64,000 bases of DNA from DASCNA01 sp036011305 (GCA_036011305.1 DASCNA010000132.1:43899-107898), one strand, 5' to 3'. Positions 37,373 through 47,587 are shown, counted from the stretch's first letter. Notes: generated from the sequence alone by a model not told the origin. Program-made: numbers and translations.

Positions 37373-38098
37373 ATGAGCAGTAAACTTGCACTTGTTGTTG
37401 GAGGCAGTCGCGGAATAGGCAGAGCAATTGCTTTAAGATTATCTGAATCTGGATTTAATATACTTCTTACCTATAAGTCTAATAAAACAGCAGCACTACA
37501 GGTAAAGGCAAAAATTGAAGAATCTGACAGAGTATGTAAAATACTGGGGTTTGATGTGTCAGATTATAACTCTGTCAAAACAATTCTAGGCAAAGCAGTT
37601 GAAGAACAAACACCCGATGTAGTTATTTTCAACTCAGGTATAACAAAAGATAATTTATTTGCTTTCATGAAGAAAGATGAATGGAATTCCGTAATCAGGA
37701 CTAACCTTGATGGTTTTTATAATGTAATAAACTGTGTTCTATTTGATATGCTGGCAGCAAAAAAAGGCCATATAATAGCCATTTCCTCCATCTCCGGAGA
37801 GTATGGACATCCTGGGCAAGTTAATTATGCAGCATCAAAAGCAGGTCTAATTGGAGCAGTTAAATCATTGGCAAAGGAAGTTGGGAAAAAAAATATTCTT
37901 GCCAATGTAGTTTCTCCTGGTATAATTGAAACTGACATGACCTCTGATATTCCCAAAGAAAAAGTTCTTCCTATGATTCCTTTAAAAAGATGCGGTACAC
38001 CTGAAGATGTAGCAGCAGTTGTAAACTTTCTGTGCTGTGAAGAAAATATGTATATTCACGGTCAAGTGATAGGAGTTAACGGAGGACTTGGAATATAA
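37373..38098 (+). CDS. 3-ketoacyl-ACP reductase (FabG/ApeQ-like)
   Basis: NADPH-dependent short-chain dehydrogenase reducing the beta-keto group after each condensation. GGSRGIGRAIA is the cofactor loop, NSGITKD the NAG-like motif, and the catalytic Ser, Tyr and Lys lie in ISSISGEYG and YAASKAG. VSPGIIETDM follows; 241 residues. First gene of the plus arm. In aryl-polyene synthesis it acts with the dehydratases to leave a conjugated double bond. Confidence 0.9.
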   Translation: MSSKLALVVGGSRGIGRAIALRLSESGFNILLTYKSNKTAALQVKAKIEESDRVCKILGFDVSDYNSVKTILGKAVEEQTPDVVIFNSGITKDNLFAFMKKDEWNSVIRTNLDGFYNVINCVLFDMLAAKKGHIIAISSISGEYGHPGQVNYAASKAGLIGAVKSLAKEVGKKNILANVVSPGIIETDMTSDIPKEKVLPMIPLKRCGTPEDVAAVVNFLCCEENMYIHGQVIGVNGGLGI

Positions 38099-38230
38099 TA
38101 ATAAATAATTTATTTCAAGATTCAAATAAATAACAATAACCTAAAATATCCTACTTACTGGATATTCAGAAACACCAAAATTATATTATATGATAAAACT
38201 ACTCAATGATAAATATAGGAGAAATCACTT

Positions 38231-39451
38231 TTGAAACGTGTTGTTATAACGGGAATGGGTGTGAGAACAGCATTGGGCAATAGTGTTTCCTCTTTAATGG
38301 ACGCCCTTAATAACGATGTATGCAAAATAGAATACATCAAAGAATGGGACATTTATCAAGGGCTTAAAAGCAAGGTAGCTGCTCCATGCACGATTGAAGA
38401 CATTAAAAAGATTCCCCGTTCTGCCAGACGTTCAATGCCGAGAAGCAGTATTTTAGCTGCTCAGGCATGCGAAGAAGCAATTGATGATTCAGGGATATCT
38501 GGGAATGATTTATATTCTGGACGTACTGGCTGTATTATAGGTTCAACTATTGGCAGTTTGGAGTCACTCAAAGATGCGTTTGAAACTGTAGGTTTTGAAA
38601 AAAGTCTTGATAAATACACTTCTATGCAATTTTTTAAAACTCTCTCACATGTAGATGCAATGAATGTTGCCCAGTGCTTCAAAATTAACGGTTATGTTAT
38701 GTCAACTGCCGCAGCCTGTGCATCTTCCCTTCAGGCAATTGGTGCCGGAGCTGATTTAATACGTCTTGGGTCACAGGATATTATGCTCTGTGGCGGTTCC
38801 GAAGAATACTCTGTAATGGCAACCGGTTCTTTTGATATTTTATCTGCGACCTCAACCCATTATAACAGTGACCCCAAACATTCTTCAAGACCTTTTGATG
38901 CAAACCGTGATGGACTTGTTTGCGGAGAAGGCAGCGGAATCCTCATTTTGGAAGAATATGAAAGAGCGAAAAAAAGAAATGCAGTAATTTATGGTGAAAT
39001 AATTGGATACAATACTTGCGGAAGCGGTGCACATATCTCGCAGTCAAATCAGGATGCAATGATACGCTGTTTTAATCAGTGTCTAACTAATGCAAAAATA
39101 TCTCCGAATAAAGTTGATTATATAAATGCCCACGCTACCGCTACAATTCACGGAGATATTGAAGAAGCACAAGCAATAAAAAAAGTATTTGGTTCCAATA
39201 TCCCTGTAAGCGGGCTAAAAGGTCACCTAGGCCATACTCTAGGTGCTTCAGGCGCGATTGAAATAGCGGCGTCTCTTCATATGATGGATAATAACATAAT
39301 TTATCCTACTTTAAATCTGGATAATATTGATCCCAAATGCGCAGGCATTATGCACATAACTGAAAAAACTGAGAAAAAGCTAAACTGCATAGTGAAGAAC
39401 AGTTTTGCATTTGGCGGAATAAACGCTACAATAATCATTCATACTGTTTAA
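38231..39451 (+). CDS. Beta-ketoacyl-ACP synthase (FabF/FabB-like)
   Basis: Second active condensing enzyme: TAAACASSLQ (Cys), NAHATATIHGD (His) and KGHLGHTLGAS (His and Lys), ending in the NSFAFGGINA loop; 406 residues. The TTG start is supported by AGGAG eight bases upstream. It lies between the reductase and the second ACP. Aryl-polyene systems use more than one KS; this could be the starter or extending enzyme. Confidence 0.9.
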   Translation: MKRVVITGMGVRTALGNSVSSLMDALNNDVCKIEYIKEWDIYQGLKSKVAAPCTIEDIKKIPRSARRSMPRSSILAAQACEEAIDDSGISGNDLYSGRTGCIIGSTIGSLESLKDAFETVGFEKSLDKYTSMQFFKTLSHVDAMNVAQCFKINGYVMSTAAACASSLQAIGAGADLIRLGSQDIMLCGGSEEYSVMATGSFDILSATSTHYNSDPKHSSRPFDANRDGLVCGEGSGILILEEYERAKKRNAVIYGEIIGYNTCGSGAHISQSNQDAMIRCFNQCLTNAKISPNKVDYINAHATATIHGDIEEAQAIKKVFGSNIPVSGLKGHLGHTLGASGAIEIAASLHMMDNNIIYPTLNLDNIDPKCAGIMHITEKTEKKLNCIVKNSFAFGGINATIIIHTV

Positions 39452-39498
39452 AACTAATAATAATTATTACATTTATATAACCTATTTGAGAGATATTC

Positions 39499-39762
39499 AT
39501 GGAGAAAAATAAAATAATTGAAGCGGTTGATGATATTTTTATTGAAATATTTGAACTAAATAAAAATGAATTAACAGAGGATAAAATTCTTTTTAAGGAT
39601 CTTGGCTTAGATAGCCTGGATATGGTTGATCTTATTGTTGAAATTAATAAAAAAACCGGCATTAATTTAAGAAACGATGACGGTATTAAAGATATTAGAA
39701 CTCTTGGAGATGTCTATAAATTTGTTGAAAAATTTGATTTAGAACATCCAGATAAAATCTAA
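39499..39762 (+). CDS. Acyl carrier protein
   Basis: 87 residues. The phosphopantetheine Ser is in LGLDSLDMVD, with the typical acidic four-helix pattern before and after. GAGAG precedes the ATG. It is the partner of the ketosynthase and reductase immediately upstream. Confidence 0.93.
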   Translation: MEKNKIIEAVDDIFIEIFELNKNELTEDKILFKDLGLDSLDMVDLIVEINKKTGINLRNDDGIKDIRTLGDVYKFVEKFDLEHPDKI

Positions 39763-39791
39763 ATCAAGATTGCCTAAGAATTTGTCCTTTA

Positions 39792-40526
39792 ATGAAAAGT
39801 AAATTTTTTAATATCTTTTTTTACACATTGTTACTTATTCATACTTGTATATATTTTGTTCTTCTTTTCTTTTATCTTATCCCTCATATGGTGTTCAAAA
39901 ACAGAAAGCATAATTTATTCAGACTAAGGTACTCGATACGCTTATATGGGTATCTGATGTTAAAGATTGCAGTGTTCCCCTTTGTAAAAATAAAATATAA
40001 AGATTTTAGTGATTATCCATCAAAAAATGGTATTTATATATGCAATCACAGATCATCATCTGATCCTTTTCTTATGACTTTACTAAACTGCGACATGGTA
40101 CAGGTTGTAAGCAAATGGCCGTTTAAGATTCCTGTGCTTGGTTATTTTGCAAAAAAAGCCGAATATATCTCAGTACTTGACATGACTCAGGAAAAATTTG
40201 ATCAGGAAGCTATGCGAATATTGGATCAAAATATTTCCATTGCTGCTTTTCCTGAAGGAACTCGATCCGGTTGCAAAAAAATGAATCATTTTACCAGTAT
40301 TGTTTTCAGAACAGCATTAAAAGTAAAATGCCCATTATTTCCTGTATGCATCACTGGAAATGAAAATATTCCAACAAAAGATTTTACAATGCATACAGGA
40401 ACGATTAAAATGCATAAGCTTTCACCTGTCCTATGGGAAGAATATAAAAATATGAGTGCGTTCCAGCTGAAAAATTATCTCAAGAATATTATGGCTTCTG
40501 AAATTTCTAAAATGGAGGAAGAATAA
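39792..40526 (+). CDS. PlsC-like 1-acyl-glycerol-phosphate acyltransferase
   Basis: Membrane acyltransferase (244 residues) with an N-terminal hydrophobic segment, the catalytic NHRSSSDPF motif (HX4D) and the acceptor-binding FPEGTRSG. It probably attaches the polyene or an acyl chain to a glycerolipid-like acceptor, giving membrane anchorage; that is inferred from the cluster. It ends in TAA directly followed by the next ATG. Confidence 0.87.
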   Translation: MKSKFFNIFFYTLLLIHTCIYFVLLFFYLIPHMVFKNRKHNLFRLRYSIRLYGYLMLKIAVFPFVKIKYKDFSDYPSKNGIYICNHRSSSDPFLMTLLNCDMVQVVSKWPFKIPVLGYFAKKAEYISVLDMTQEKFDQEAMRILDQNISIAAFPEGTRSGCKKMNHFTSIVFRTALKVKCPLFPVCITGNENIPTKDFTMHTGTIKMHKLSPVLWEEYKNMSAFQLKNYLKNIMASEISKMEEE

Positions 40527-41810
40527 ATGAATTCTTTTGATAAATATACCGACTTAGCTTTTAAAAACAGAGAAACGATTGACAATATTCAGAACAAATT
40601 ATTTCAAAACCATCTAAATTACTGTCTTAACAATTCTCCATATTACAGAAATTTACTTAAAAACAGAGATATAAATAATTTAAATGAGCTTCCATTTACT
40701 GATAAGAATCAATTGGTAAAAGATAATGATCTATTTATAGCTGCGAATAAAAATGAAATCGTTGATATATCCTATTCTTCAGGTACAACAGGAAAACCTG
40801 TAAAAATAATGTCAACTGAATCAGACCTTAAAAGGCTTGCCTATAATGAGTACAAATCATTTCAAACATGTGACATGAATAAAAATGACACAGTACTCAT
40901 CACATGTACTATGGATAGGTGCTTTATCGCAGGTTTAGCATATTTTTCGGGAGTTAGAAAACTAGGGGCTAAAGCCATTAGAAACGGTTTGAATTCTCTC
41001 GAAAGTCATAACCTTGCAATTAATGACTTGAGCCCCACTGTAATAATAGGTGTACCATCATTTTTACGCAGACTTGGAAAATATATTCATACTACCGGAA
41101 AAACTAAATCAATGGAAAGAGTCAGAAAATTAATTTGCATTGGAGAACCAATAAGAAAACGAGATTTTACAACACTGCCACTCGGTCTGGAACTATCAAA
41201 ATTATGGAATGCTGATATCTACTCAACCTATGCGTCTTCTGAAATAGCATCTACTTTTTGTGAATGTAAATATGCACATGGCGGACACCTTAACCCAGAT
41301 TTAGCAATAATCGAAATAATAGATAAGAACAATAATGTTTTACCTTCAGGCAATATTGGTGAAATTGCTGTTACGCCGCTTCAATGTACCGGAATGCCTC
41401 TGTTAAGATTTAAAACCGGAGATATAAGCTTTATAGATAACTCACAATGCAAATGCGGCAGAAACACTCCCCGACTGGGACCTGTTATTGGCAGAAAACA
41501 GCAAATGCTTAAAATATACGGAACAACAATTTATCCTCAGACGATCTTTGCTTCACTTGAAGAGATTTCAGGAATAACAGAATACTATATAGAAGTTGTA
41601 AGCAAAAATGATTTATCTGATATTGTCACTTTACACCTAGCCGTTGAAGATAAATCGTTGACAAAAGAATTCATTACTAATAAACTTAACGCAAAATTAA
41701 GAGTCGGGATCAACATTTCACTTGAACCTGAACAAACCATAAAAGAACGTGTCTTTAATATTAACTCCAGAAAACCAATCCGCTTTTTTGATAACAGGAG
41801 TAAAAATTAG
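40527..41810 (+). CDS. PaaK-like AMP-forming aryl/acyl ligase
   Basis: Adenylate-forming enzyme, 427 residues. SYSSGTTGKPVKI is the P-loop-like motif; GEIAVTPL, LRFKTGDI and the cysteines in CKCGRNTPR match the phenylacetate-CoA-ligase branch. GGAGGAA precedes the ATG. In this cluster it would activate the aromatic starter acid and load it on an ACP, the job of the acyl-ACP synthetase (ApeH) in known aryl-polyene systems. Substrate is inferred, not shown. Confidence 0.83.
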   Translation: MNSFDKYTDLAFKNRETIDNIQNKLFQNHLNYCLNNSPYYRNLLKNRDINNLNELPFTDKNQLVKDNDLFIAANKNEIVDISYSSGTTGKPVKIMSTESDLKRLAYNEYKSFQTCDMNKNDTVLITCTMDRCFIAGLAYFSGVRKLGAKAIRNGLNSLESHNLAINDLSPTVIIGVPSFLRRLGKYIHTTGKTKSMERVRKLICIGEPIRKRDFTTLPLGLELSKLWNADIYSTYASSEIASTFCECKYAHGGHLNPDLAIIEIIDKNNNVLPSGNIGEIAVTPLQCTGMPLLRFKTGDISFIDNSQCKCGRNTPRLGPVIGRKQQMLKIYGTTIYPQTIFASLEEISGITEYYIEVVSKNDLSDIVTLHLAVEDKSLTKEFITNKLNAKLRVGINISLEPEQTIKERVFNINSRKPIRFFDNRSKN

Positions 41811-41893
41811 AATTTATTTTAATACGTCAATTATATAAAGAACCTGAATATCCAACAATTAATAAAAATCTAAAATTAGGCTTAAGATAAACA

Positions 41894-43366
41894 ATGGATG
41901 CATGTCATATAGCACATGAAAATTTTTCAAGAGAAGAAATAGATATTGCTGCACGCAGTAATAAGCTTCTGACATTGGAACTTGAACTAAGCCTAAAATG
42001 TAATTTTCACTGCCCTTACTGCTATGTTCCTGACAAACAGGCTCTAAAAAATGAACTTACTTTCAGTGAAATTTGCGATGTCATATCTCAAGCAAAAGCA
42101 CTGGGTGCAGAAAAAATTATTCTTCTTGGGGGTGAACCCACACTTCATCCAAATTTTTTTAAAGTTATTGAATTCATTAACAGTAACGGAATGAAGGCTG
42201 AAATATTCACCAACGGTTCTAAAATAACGCAAAAATTTGCAGATAAACTGTATAGAAATAATGTTCGCACTGTTATTAAATTAAACTCATTCAAACCTGA
42301 AATAATGGAACTGCTTACCGGAAGACCTGACAGTTATAAATTAGCAATGCTGGCTCTGAAGAATCTAAGAAATGCCGGTTATCCTGACAATAAACATTTT
42401 TTAGCAGTGAGCACTGTAATATGCAAGCAGAATATCGAAGAAATAACAGAGCTGTGGACATGGCTGAGAAACCAGAACATTGAGCCATATTTTGAAATAA
42501 TAACTCCCCAGGGAAATGCAAAAGAAAATCAGTGGCTTGAAGTAACTCCTGAACAAACAGAAAAAGTTTTTAATGAAATAGCAAAAATCGACAGTGGACA
42601 ATTTAATAAGAAGTGGAAAATACAACCCCCTTTGGTCGGATCAAACTGTTTAAGACTCTTATACTCTTGTTTAATTGACAATAAAGGTTTTGTTAAACCA
42701 TGCGTAGGAATAAGTGAATCGGCAGGCAATATACGCGAAAACTCATTGTCAAATATCATAAAAAGTAGTGAAATAATCCAGTATCTTAGAGATTATCGCA
42801 AAAGAATAAAGGGACCTTGCAGCAAATGTGATAAGGCAGAAGAATGTTACGGCTGTAGAGGTGCCGCGTTTCAACAGACAGGTGACCCTTTAGCCTCTGA
42901 TCCATTGTGTTGGAAAAATCAAAATAAGTTGGATCAAATTTACTCTTTACCATATCCTGTTAAAAAAATCATCCCTCAAACCTTATCAATGCAAATGATT
43001 GATTATATAACTAGAATTGGAGATAAAACTGTAGAAACAGAAATGACTGTAAGGGCGGATAACCCTTTTCTTGAGAAAAACAAATTCCTCTCAGAATATG
43101 TTTATGCAGAAATAATTGCACAAACAGTTGCATCAGCTAATGGATTTTATGCATTAGGTCACGGTATTAAACAAGGTATCGGATACGTCATAGGGATAAA
43201 AAAAATGAAAATTTTTGCTCATGCAAAAGTTGGTGACAAACTAATAATTAAAATGTATAAAACTACTAAATTCGGTCATTATGGAGTAGTGAGAGGAACA
43301 GTTTATCTTGGCAGCAAAATACTTGCTCAAGGAGAATTAAAGCTATTCGGTGATGATGTTGAATAA
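41894..43366 (+). CDS. Fusion: radical SAM/SPASM enzyme + ApeP-like hotdog dehydratase domain
   Basis: Residues 1-345: radical SAM protein with the [4Fe-4S] cysteines 36, 40, 43 (CNFHCPYC), the GGEPTLHP motif, and a SPASM-type cysteine cluster near 310-340 (CSKCDKAEECYGC). Residues about 355-490: a hotdog fold with YAEIIAQTVASANG and GYVIGIKKM, as in ApeP-type 3-hydroxyacyl-ACP dehydratases; the usual N-terminal Pro-His of that family reads PQ. The fusion suggests a SAM-radical reaction on an ACP-bound intermediate or starter, or on a protein of the system. I know of no characterised protein with this layout. It lies between the ligase and LolA genes. Confidence 0.82.
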   Translation: MDACHIAHENFSREEIDIAARSNKLLTLELELSLKCNFHCPYCYVPDKQALKNELTFSEICDVISQAKALGAEKIILLGGEPTLHPNFFKVIEFINSNGMKAEIFTNGSKITQKFADKLYRNNVRTVIKLNSFKPEIMELLTGRPDSYKLAMLALKNLRNAGYPDNKHFLAVSTVICKQNIEEITELWTWLRNQNIEPYFEIITPQGNAKENQWLEVTPEQTEKVFNEIAKIDSGQFNKKWKIQPPLVGSNCLRLLYSCLIDNKGFVKPCVGISESAGNIRENSLSNIIKSSEIIQYLRDYRKRIKGPCSKCDKAEECYGCRGAAFQQTGDPLASDPLCWKNQNKLDQIYSLPYPVKKIIPQTLSMQMIDYITRIGDKTVETEMTVRADNPFLEKNKFLSEYVYAEIIAQTVASANGFYALGHGIKQGIGYVIGIKKMKIFAHAKVGDKLIIKMYKTTKFGHYGVVRGTVYLGSKILAQGELKLFGDDVE

Positions 43367-43408
43367 ATTACAAACAGACTAAATGTCTTAATGTATTTAA
43401 GGTTATAT

Positions 43409-44056
43409 ATGATCAGGCCAGGTTTAATTACACTATTTTTATTTAATTTAAGTTTATTACTGAATGCAGGTCAAATCAAAAATGATTCAATAAAAAAGAT
43501 TTTAGAAAGGATAGATACACGTATGAGCTCTATTAGATCAGTTCAATGTGACTTTATCCAAGAGAAAAAACTTAGTATTTTAAATAAACCTATAATAATG
43601 TCCGGTAAAATATTTATCAAAAAACCTGGGAACTTTGCCTGGCACAGTGTTAAGCCAATAAAATATTCTTTTATTATTTCAGGAAACAATTTTAAACAAT
43701 GGGATGAAGACAGCAATAAAGTTGTAACAATAAATCTCAATGATAAACCTGCCTTAAAAGTTATTGTTAATCAAATGAATGTATGGTTTTCTGGAAATTA
43801 TATTAAACAGTTAAATAAATATTCAATTACAATTCTAAATAAAAAACCTTTAATGCTCAAATTTATACCTAAATTAAAAGAACAAAGTTCAGAATTTATA
43901 AAATCAATTTCTGTAAGTTTCAGTGATAATTTAAAATATATTTCTTCCATCCATATAATGGAAAAGAACAATGACAGCCTTAAAATTATATTTGATAATA
44001 CAGTTCTAAATTCAGCAATACCAGAGGGAGTATGGAACGTCTTTAATGGTCATTAA
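43409..44056 (+). CDS. LolA-like periplasmic carrier protein
   Basis: 215 residues with a signal peptide and a LolA-type fold: VQCDFIQEK, MSGKIFIKKPGNFAWH, and a long antiparallel sheet after it. The start at ATG 43409 follows AAGG by six bases; an ATG 18 bases upstream is less well placed. Aryl-polyene clusters carry LolA-like genes, thought to help move the lipid-linked product toward the outer membrane. Confidence 0.84.
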   Translation: MIRPGLITLFLFNLSLLLNAGQIKNDSIKKILERIDTRMSSIRSVQCDFIQEKKLSILNKPIIMSGKIFIKKPGNFAWHSVKPIKYSFIISGNNFKQWDEDSNKVVTINLNDKPALKVIVNQMNVWFSGNYIKQLNKYSITILNKKPLMLKFIPKLKEQSSEFIKSISVSFSDNLKYISSIHIMEKNNDSLKIIFDNTVLNSAIPEGVWNVFNGH

Positions 44057-44146
44057 TTAATAAAACAAAATCGTTAATGTTATAAATTTATTACACACAT
44101 ATACCTAAAAATAACATTATAAGGTACCCTAAAATTTGAGTATAAC

Positions 44147-47100
44147 GTGATATTTAATAAAATTTTTTCTGCTCTTTTTAAAACATTTCAACTCCATAAA
44201 TGGCTAATAGTCATTTGCATTATTGTAGCAATCATATTATCTGCTGTTAGAATTTATCATCTGGAATTCAAAAATGATGTGTCTGCAATGCTCCCGAATA
44301 ACGCAGAAGTTGCACAATATTTTACAGTTCTCAGAAATTCCAATATTTCTGAAAAAATAATTATCTCATTTTATTTAAACTCTGACAAACATTCACTAGA
44401 TGAACTGCTGAAAAATGTGGATAAATTCGCTGATAGTTTAAACTCTCCTTTAATCTCTAAAATTGAAACAGGTTTTCCATCAAACTCATTTTTAAGCGAT
44501 TTAAAAAATATAATAAAACTTGCACCTCAAATAATAAATAACAAAGAACTAAACAAAATAACTGCTGAGCATGTTAATATATCATTAAAAAACGATTATA
44601 AAAAACTACTTTCTCCGGGCATAAATTTTTATATAGATTTAATCAGGCTTGATCCGCTTAATATATATTCGCATATTTTTAAATCACTAGATCAATTATC
44701 CAGCTTCATGAATTATAAAATTTTACCGTTGAAAAATCATTTTATAAGTTATGATATGAAACATGCAATGATCATATTGCAAACACCGGTACCTGTAACT
44801 GATTCCGGAAAATCTAAACTTCTCATTAATTATCTCAATAAAAAATTACATAAACTACCCAATTATATTTTACCAAACATTATAAGCGGTCACCAACATG
44901 CTATAAGCAATGAACAAATAATAAAAAATGACGTAAGTAAAATTTTGATAATATCAACTATTGCATTTCTTCTACTATTTATATTTGTTCTCAAAAAAGA
45001 CTTCAAATGTTTACTCCTATTCATGTTACCGGTAATATCTGCATTTCTTGCAATGGCTTTATCATCTTATTTTATATCTGAATTGGCTTATTTTATAATT
45101 GGAATGGGAGGTGTAATTACAGGGATATCCATTGACTATGGAATCCATGCATACATTGCAGTTAATACTGTTAATAATATTGATCAGGTAAAAAAAGTAG
45201 CAAAACCTATAATAGTCGGGGGGTTGACAACTATAGGCATTTTTGCATCATTCTTTTTTTCTGATGTGACAGGTTATCATCAACTGGCTGTTTTTGCTAT
45301 TTTCAGTATTACTATTTCTATTATATTTGCTTTGCTTCTACTTCCCCAATTCCTCAAAAACACTAAACATATTGATATTAATTTACCAAGATATCCTAAA
45401 TTAAAGGAAAAACATATTCCGCCAGTGCTGATTATTGCCTGCTGGTTATGTGCAATATTCATATTGACATTTTTTGCTTTCCAGCAGAGTATTGATAATA
45501 ATATAAAAAAACTAAATGGAAGTGACAATTCTATTGTAAAAAATGAAGACGACTTCCATAGAATATGGGGTGGATCAACTATGCCTGCAATTTTAGTTAC
45601 CAACTCAAATAACAGGACACAGTTATTTGAAGATAATGACAAACTTTACAGGAAAATAACAAAGGCAATAGGTCAAAACAGATATTATAATTTAGTCTCT
45701 GTATGGCCTTCACAAAAGAAAATAATTAACAATATTAGTAATTGGAACAGATTCTGGAATAAAAACAGAGAGAAAGTAAAAAAGCTTATTATCGAGTATT
45801 CTCCGAAATATAATTTTGCCCCTGGAGCATTTAAACCTTTCTTTAATTCTATAAAGTCAAATTATAAATTGACAAATAAAATTGGAGAGAATCAAATTTT
45901 TGAAAAATTGTCAAAACAGTTCCTATATGAAAGAAACGGTAGATTTTACATGCTTTCATATCTGCCAGATAAAAAAACAGTATTGGAAAAAGTAAAAAAA
46001 ATTATCATAAATGTACCAAATACTTTTCTTTTATCTAAAAAAAATTTCGCAGCTATGCTCTCAGACTCAGTTTCTTCTGAAATAATTTATTTAGCTGCAA
46101 TAGCTGCAGTCATTATTCCTCTTTTATCTCTTCTGTTACTGAGAAATATCGCACAAACTATACTGTCATTGCTACCTGTTATTTCGAGTGTAATCGCAAT
46201 TTGTGGTTTCTTATATCTTATTAAAATAAAGATCAATGCACCGATCATTATAGCATCTTTAATAACTGTAGGATTGTCAATTGATTACGGCATTTTTATG
46301 GTTTATCACTCCATCTTCAATTTAAAATCAGGCACAAGACTTGCGACTTCTTTATCAGCATTGACAACTTTGATTGGGGCTGTAGCAGTTTCTTTTGCAA
46401 AACACCCTCTTCTTTTTAATATAGGCATTACTCTCATAGTCGGCGTTTCGACAGGTTATCTTGTTTCTTTTTTTGTCATTCCTGCAATTATTGATTCATT
46501 GCCTAAACTGAAAAACAGAAAAAATAGTATTTTATTTAGTTTTGTATTTCTCATTTTCAGTTGTTTTATATTACTCGGATGTAGATCAGCTATCCCATTT
46601 AAAAAACCTGATTTAACACCAATAAATAATATTAATACAAAGACAGTACTGGCTGATTTTAAAAATAAATTGCCCAATAAGTTTACTATAGTAAGTTCTA
46701 TTGTTTTTAACTATAGATGGCATTCATTTTCATGCATTGCTGTGAGTAAAATTGATTTAAAAGATAATTCAATTATTGTTGTTGGTTTAAACCAGATGGG
46801 AATCAAGCTATTTGAAATTGAAAGCAGCAAGGGAAAAATCACTAATAAATTTTTAATGGAAGATTTCAAAAAATATAGGAATTTTCCAAAAACTATTATA
46901 AAAGATATAAATCGAATTTATTTCAATAATATTCCAGAATCTACTTCTGATATAAAATTAAAAAAATATAGAATTAACTTTATAAATAGTTATGGTAACG
47001 GAAAATTATATTATACATTTGGAGGTAAAAGCTTTAATCTATTAAACAAAATTTATATTAAAAATAATAGAGAATTATGGAATGTATCATTTTATGAATA

Positions 47101-47197
47101 TACACTAATAGACAATAAGTTGTATCCTAGAGGAATTATTTATAATAATACTGAAAGCAACTATCAACTGGTAATAAGATTAAAGGATGCAGAATAA
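44147..47197 (+). CDS. Fusion: MMPL/RND-type exporter + DUF3261-like lipoprotein domain
   Basis: 1016 residues. About 1-790 is an MMPL-type exporter: two halves, each with a transmembrane helix, a periplasmic loop and five helices; GMGGVITGISIDYG and VGLSIDYGIF carry the conserved Asp motif. A further helix then runs into a lipobox-like LLGC with Cys812. Residues after this resemble DUF3261 lipoproteins that are normally a separate gene next to the exporter in aryl-polyene clusters. The reading frame is continuous. The start is a GTG without a clear ribosome-binding site. It probably exports the polyene across the inner membrane. Confidence 0.82.
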   Translation: MIFNKIFSALFKTFQLHKWLIVICIIVAIILSAVRIYHLEFKNDVSAMLPNNAEVAQYFTVLRNSNISEKIIISFYLNSDKHSLDELLKNVDKFADSLNSPLISKIETGFPSNSFLSDLKNIIKLAPQIINNKELNKITAEHVNISLKNDYKKLLSPGINFYIDLIRLDPLNIYSHIFKSLDQLSSFMNYKILPLKNHFISYDMKHAMIILQTPVPVTDSGKSKLLINYLNKKLHKLPNYILPNIISGHQHAISNEQIIKNDVSKILIISTIAFLLLFIFVLKKDFKCLLLFMLPVISAFLAMALSSYFISELAYFIIGMGGVITGISIDYGIHAYIAVNTVNNIDQVKKVAKPIIVGGLTTIGIFASFFFSDVTGYHQLAVFAIFSITISIIFALLLLPQFLKNTKHIDINLPRYPKLKEKHIPPVLIIACWLCAIFILTFFAFQQSIDNNIKKLNGSDNSIVKNEDDFHRIWGGSTMPAILVTNSNNRTQLFEDNDKLYRKITKAIGQNRYYNLVSVWPSQKKIINNISNWNRFWNKNREKVKKLIIEYSPKYNFAPGAFKPFFNSIKSNYKLTNKIGENQIFEKLSKQFLYERNGRFYMLSYLPDKKTVLEKVKKIIINVPNTFLLSKKNFAAMLSDSVSSEIIYLAAIAAVIIPLLSLLLLRNIAQTILSLLPVISSVIAICGFLYLIKIKINAPIIIASLITVGLSIDYGIFMVYHSIFNLKSGTRLATSLSALTTLIGAVAVSFAKHPLLFNIGITLIVGVSTGYLVSFFVIPAIIDSLPKLKNRKNSILFSFVFLIFSCFILLGCRSAIPFKKPDLTPINNINTKTVLADFKNKLPNKFTIVSSIVFNYRWHSFSCIAVSKIDLKDNSIIVVGLNQMGIKLFEIESSKGKITNKFLMEDFKKYRNFPKTIIKDINRIYFNNIPESTSDIKLKKYRINFINSYGNGKLYYTFGGKSFNLLNKIYIKNNRELWNVSFYEYTLIDNKLYPRGIIYNNTESNYQLVIRLKDAE

Positions 47198-47586
47198 TGA
47201 ATCCAGTCTGCAAAGAAATTACTGAGGCTGTAATCTCTAGCACCCTAATTGATGAATATACAATTTCAGCCAAACTCAATTTCTCAATAAAATTTATAGG
47301 GTTTAGAGGGCATTTCGAAAGCAAGCCTGTATTAGCAGCAGCTTGTGCTTTGGAAGTAGTAAAAACTATATTATGTCAAACATTGAATCTTAAGCTTAAA
47401 TTGACTGAAATAAAGATAGCTAAGTTCTTCAATCCAATAGGAAACTCAGAAAATATATCCCTTACAATTACTAGTGTAAAATCTCTAAAGGATGTTATAT
47501 TACTACAGCAAATTTCAATTAGAGCTCTTTTTGAAAAAGTTAATGAAAAAGCAATGATATTACAACTCAATTTTGAGATTAAATAA
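47197..47586 (+). CDS. ApeI/FabZ-like hotdog dehydratase
   Basis: 129 residues; hotdog fold with the catalytic FRGHFESKPVLAA motif, matching FabZ-type GHF...PVLPG. It overlaps the exporter gene by one base (TAATG), with AGGA upstream. It removes water from 3-hydroxyacyl-ACP. In known aryl-polyene systems the ApeI dehydratase works with ApeP; here the ApeP-like partner may be the hotdog end of the radical SAM fusion. Confidence 0.8.
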   Translation: MNPVCKEITEAVISSTLIDEYTISAKLNFSIKFIGFRGHFESKPVLAAACALEVVKTILCQTLNLKLKLTEIKIAKFFNPIGNSENISLTITSVKSLKDVILLQQISIRALFEKVNEKAMILQLNFEIK

Positions 47587-47587
47587 A

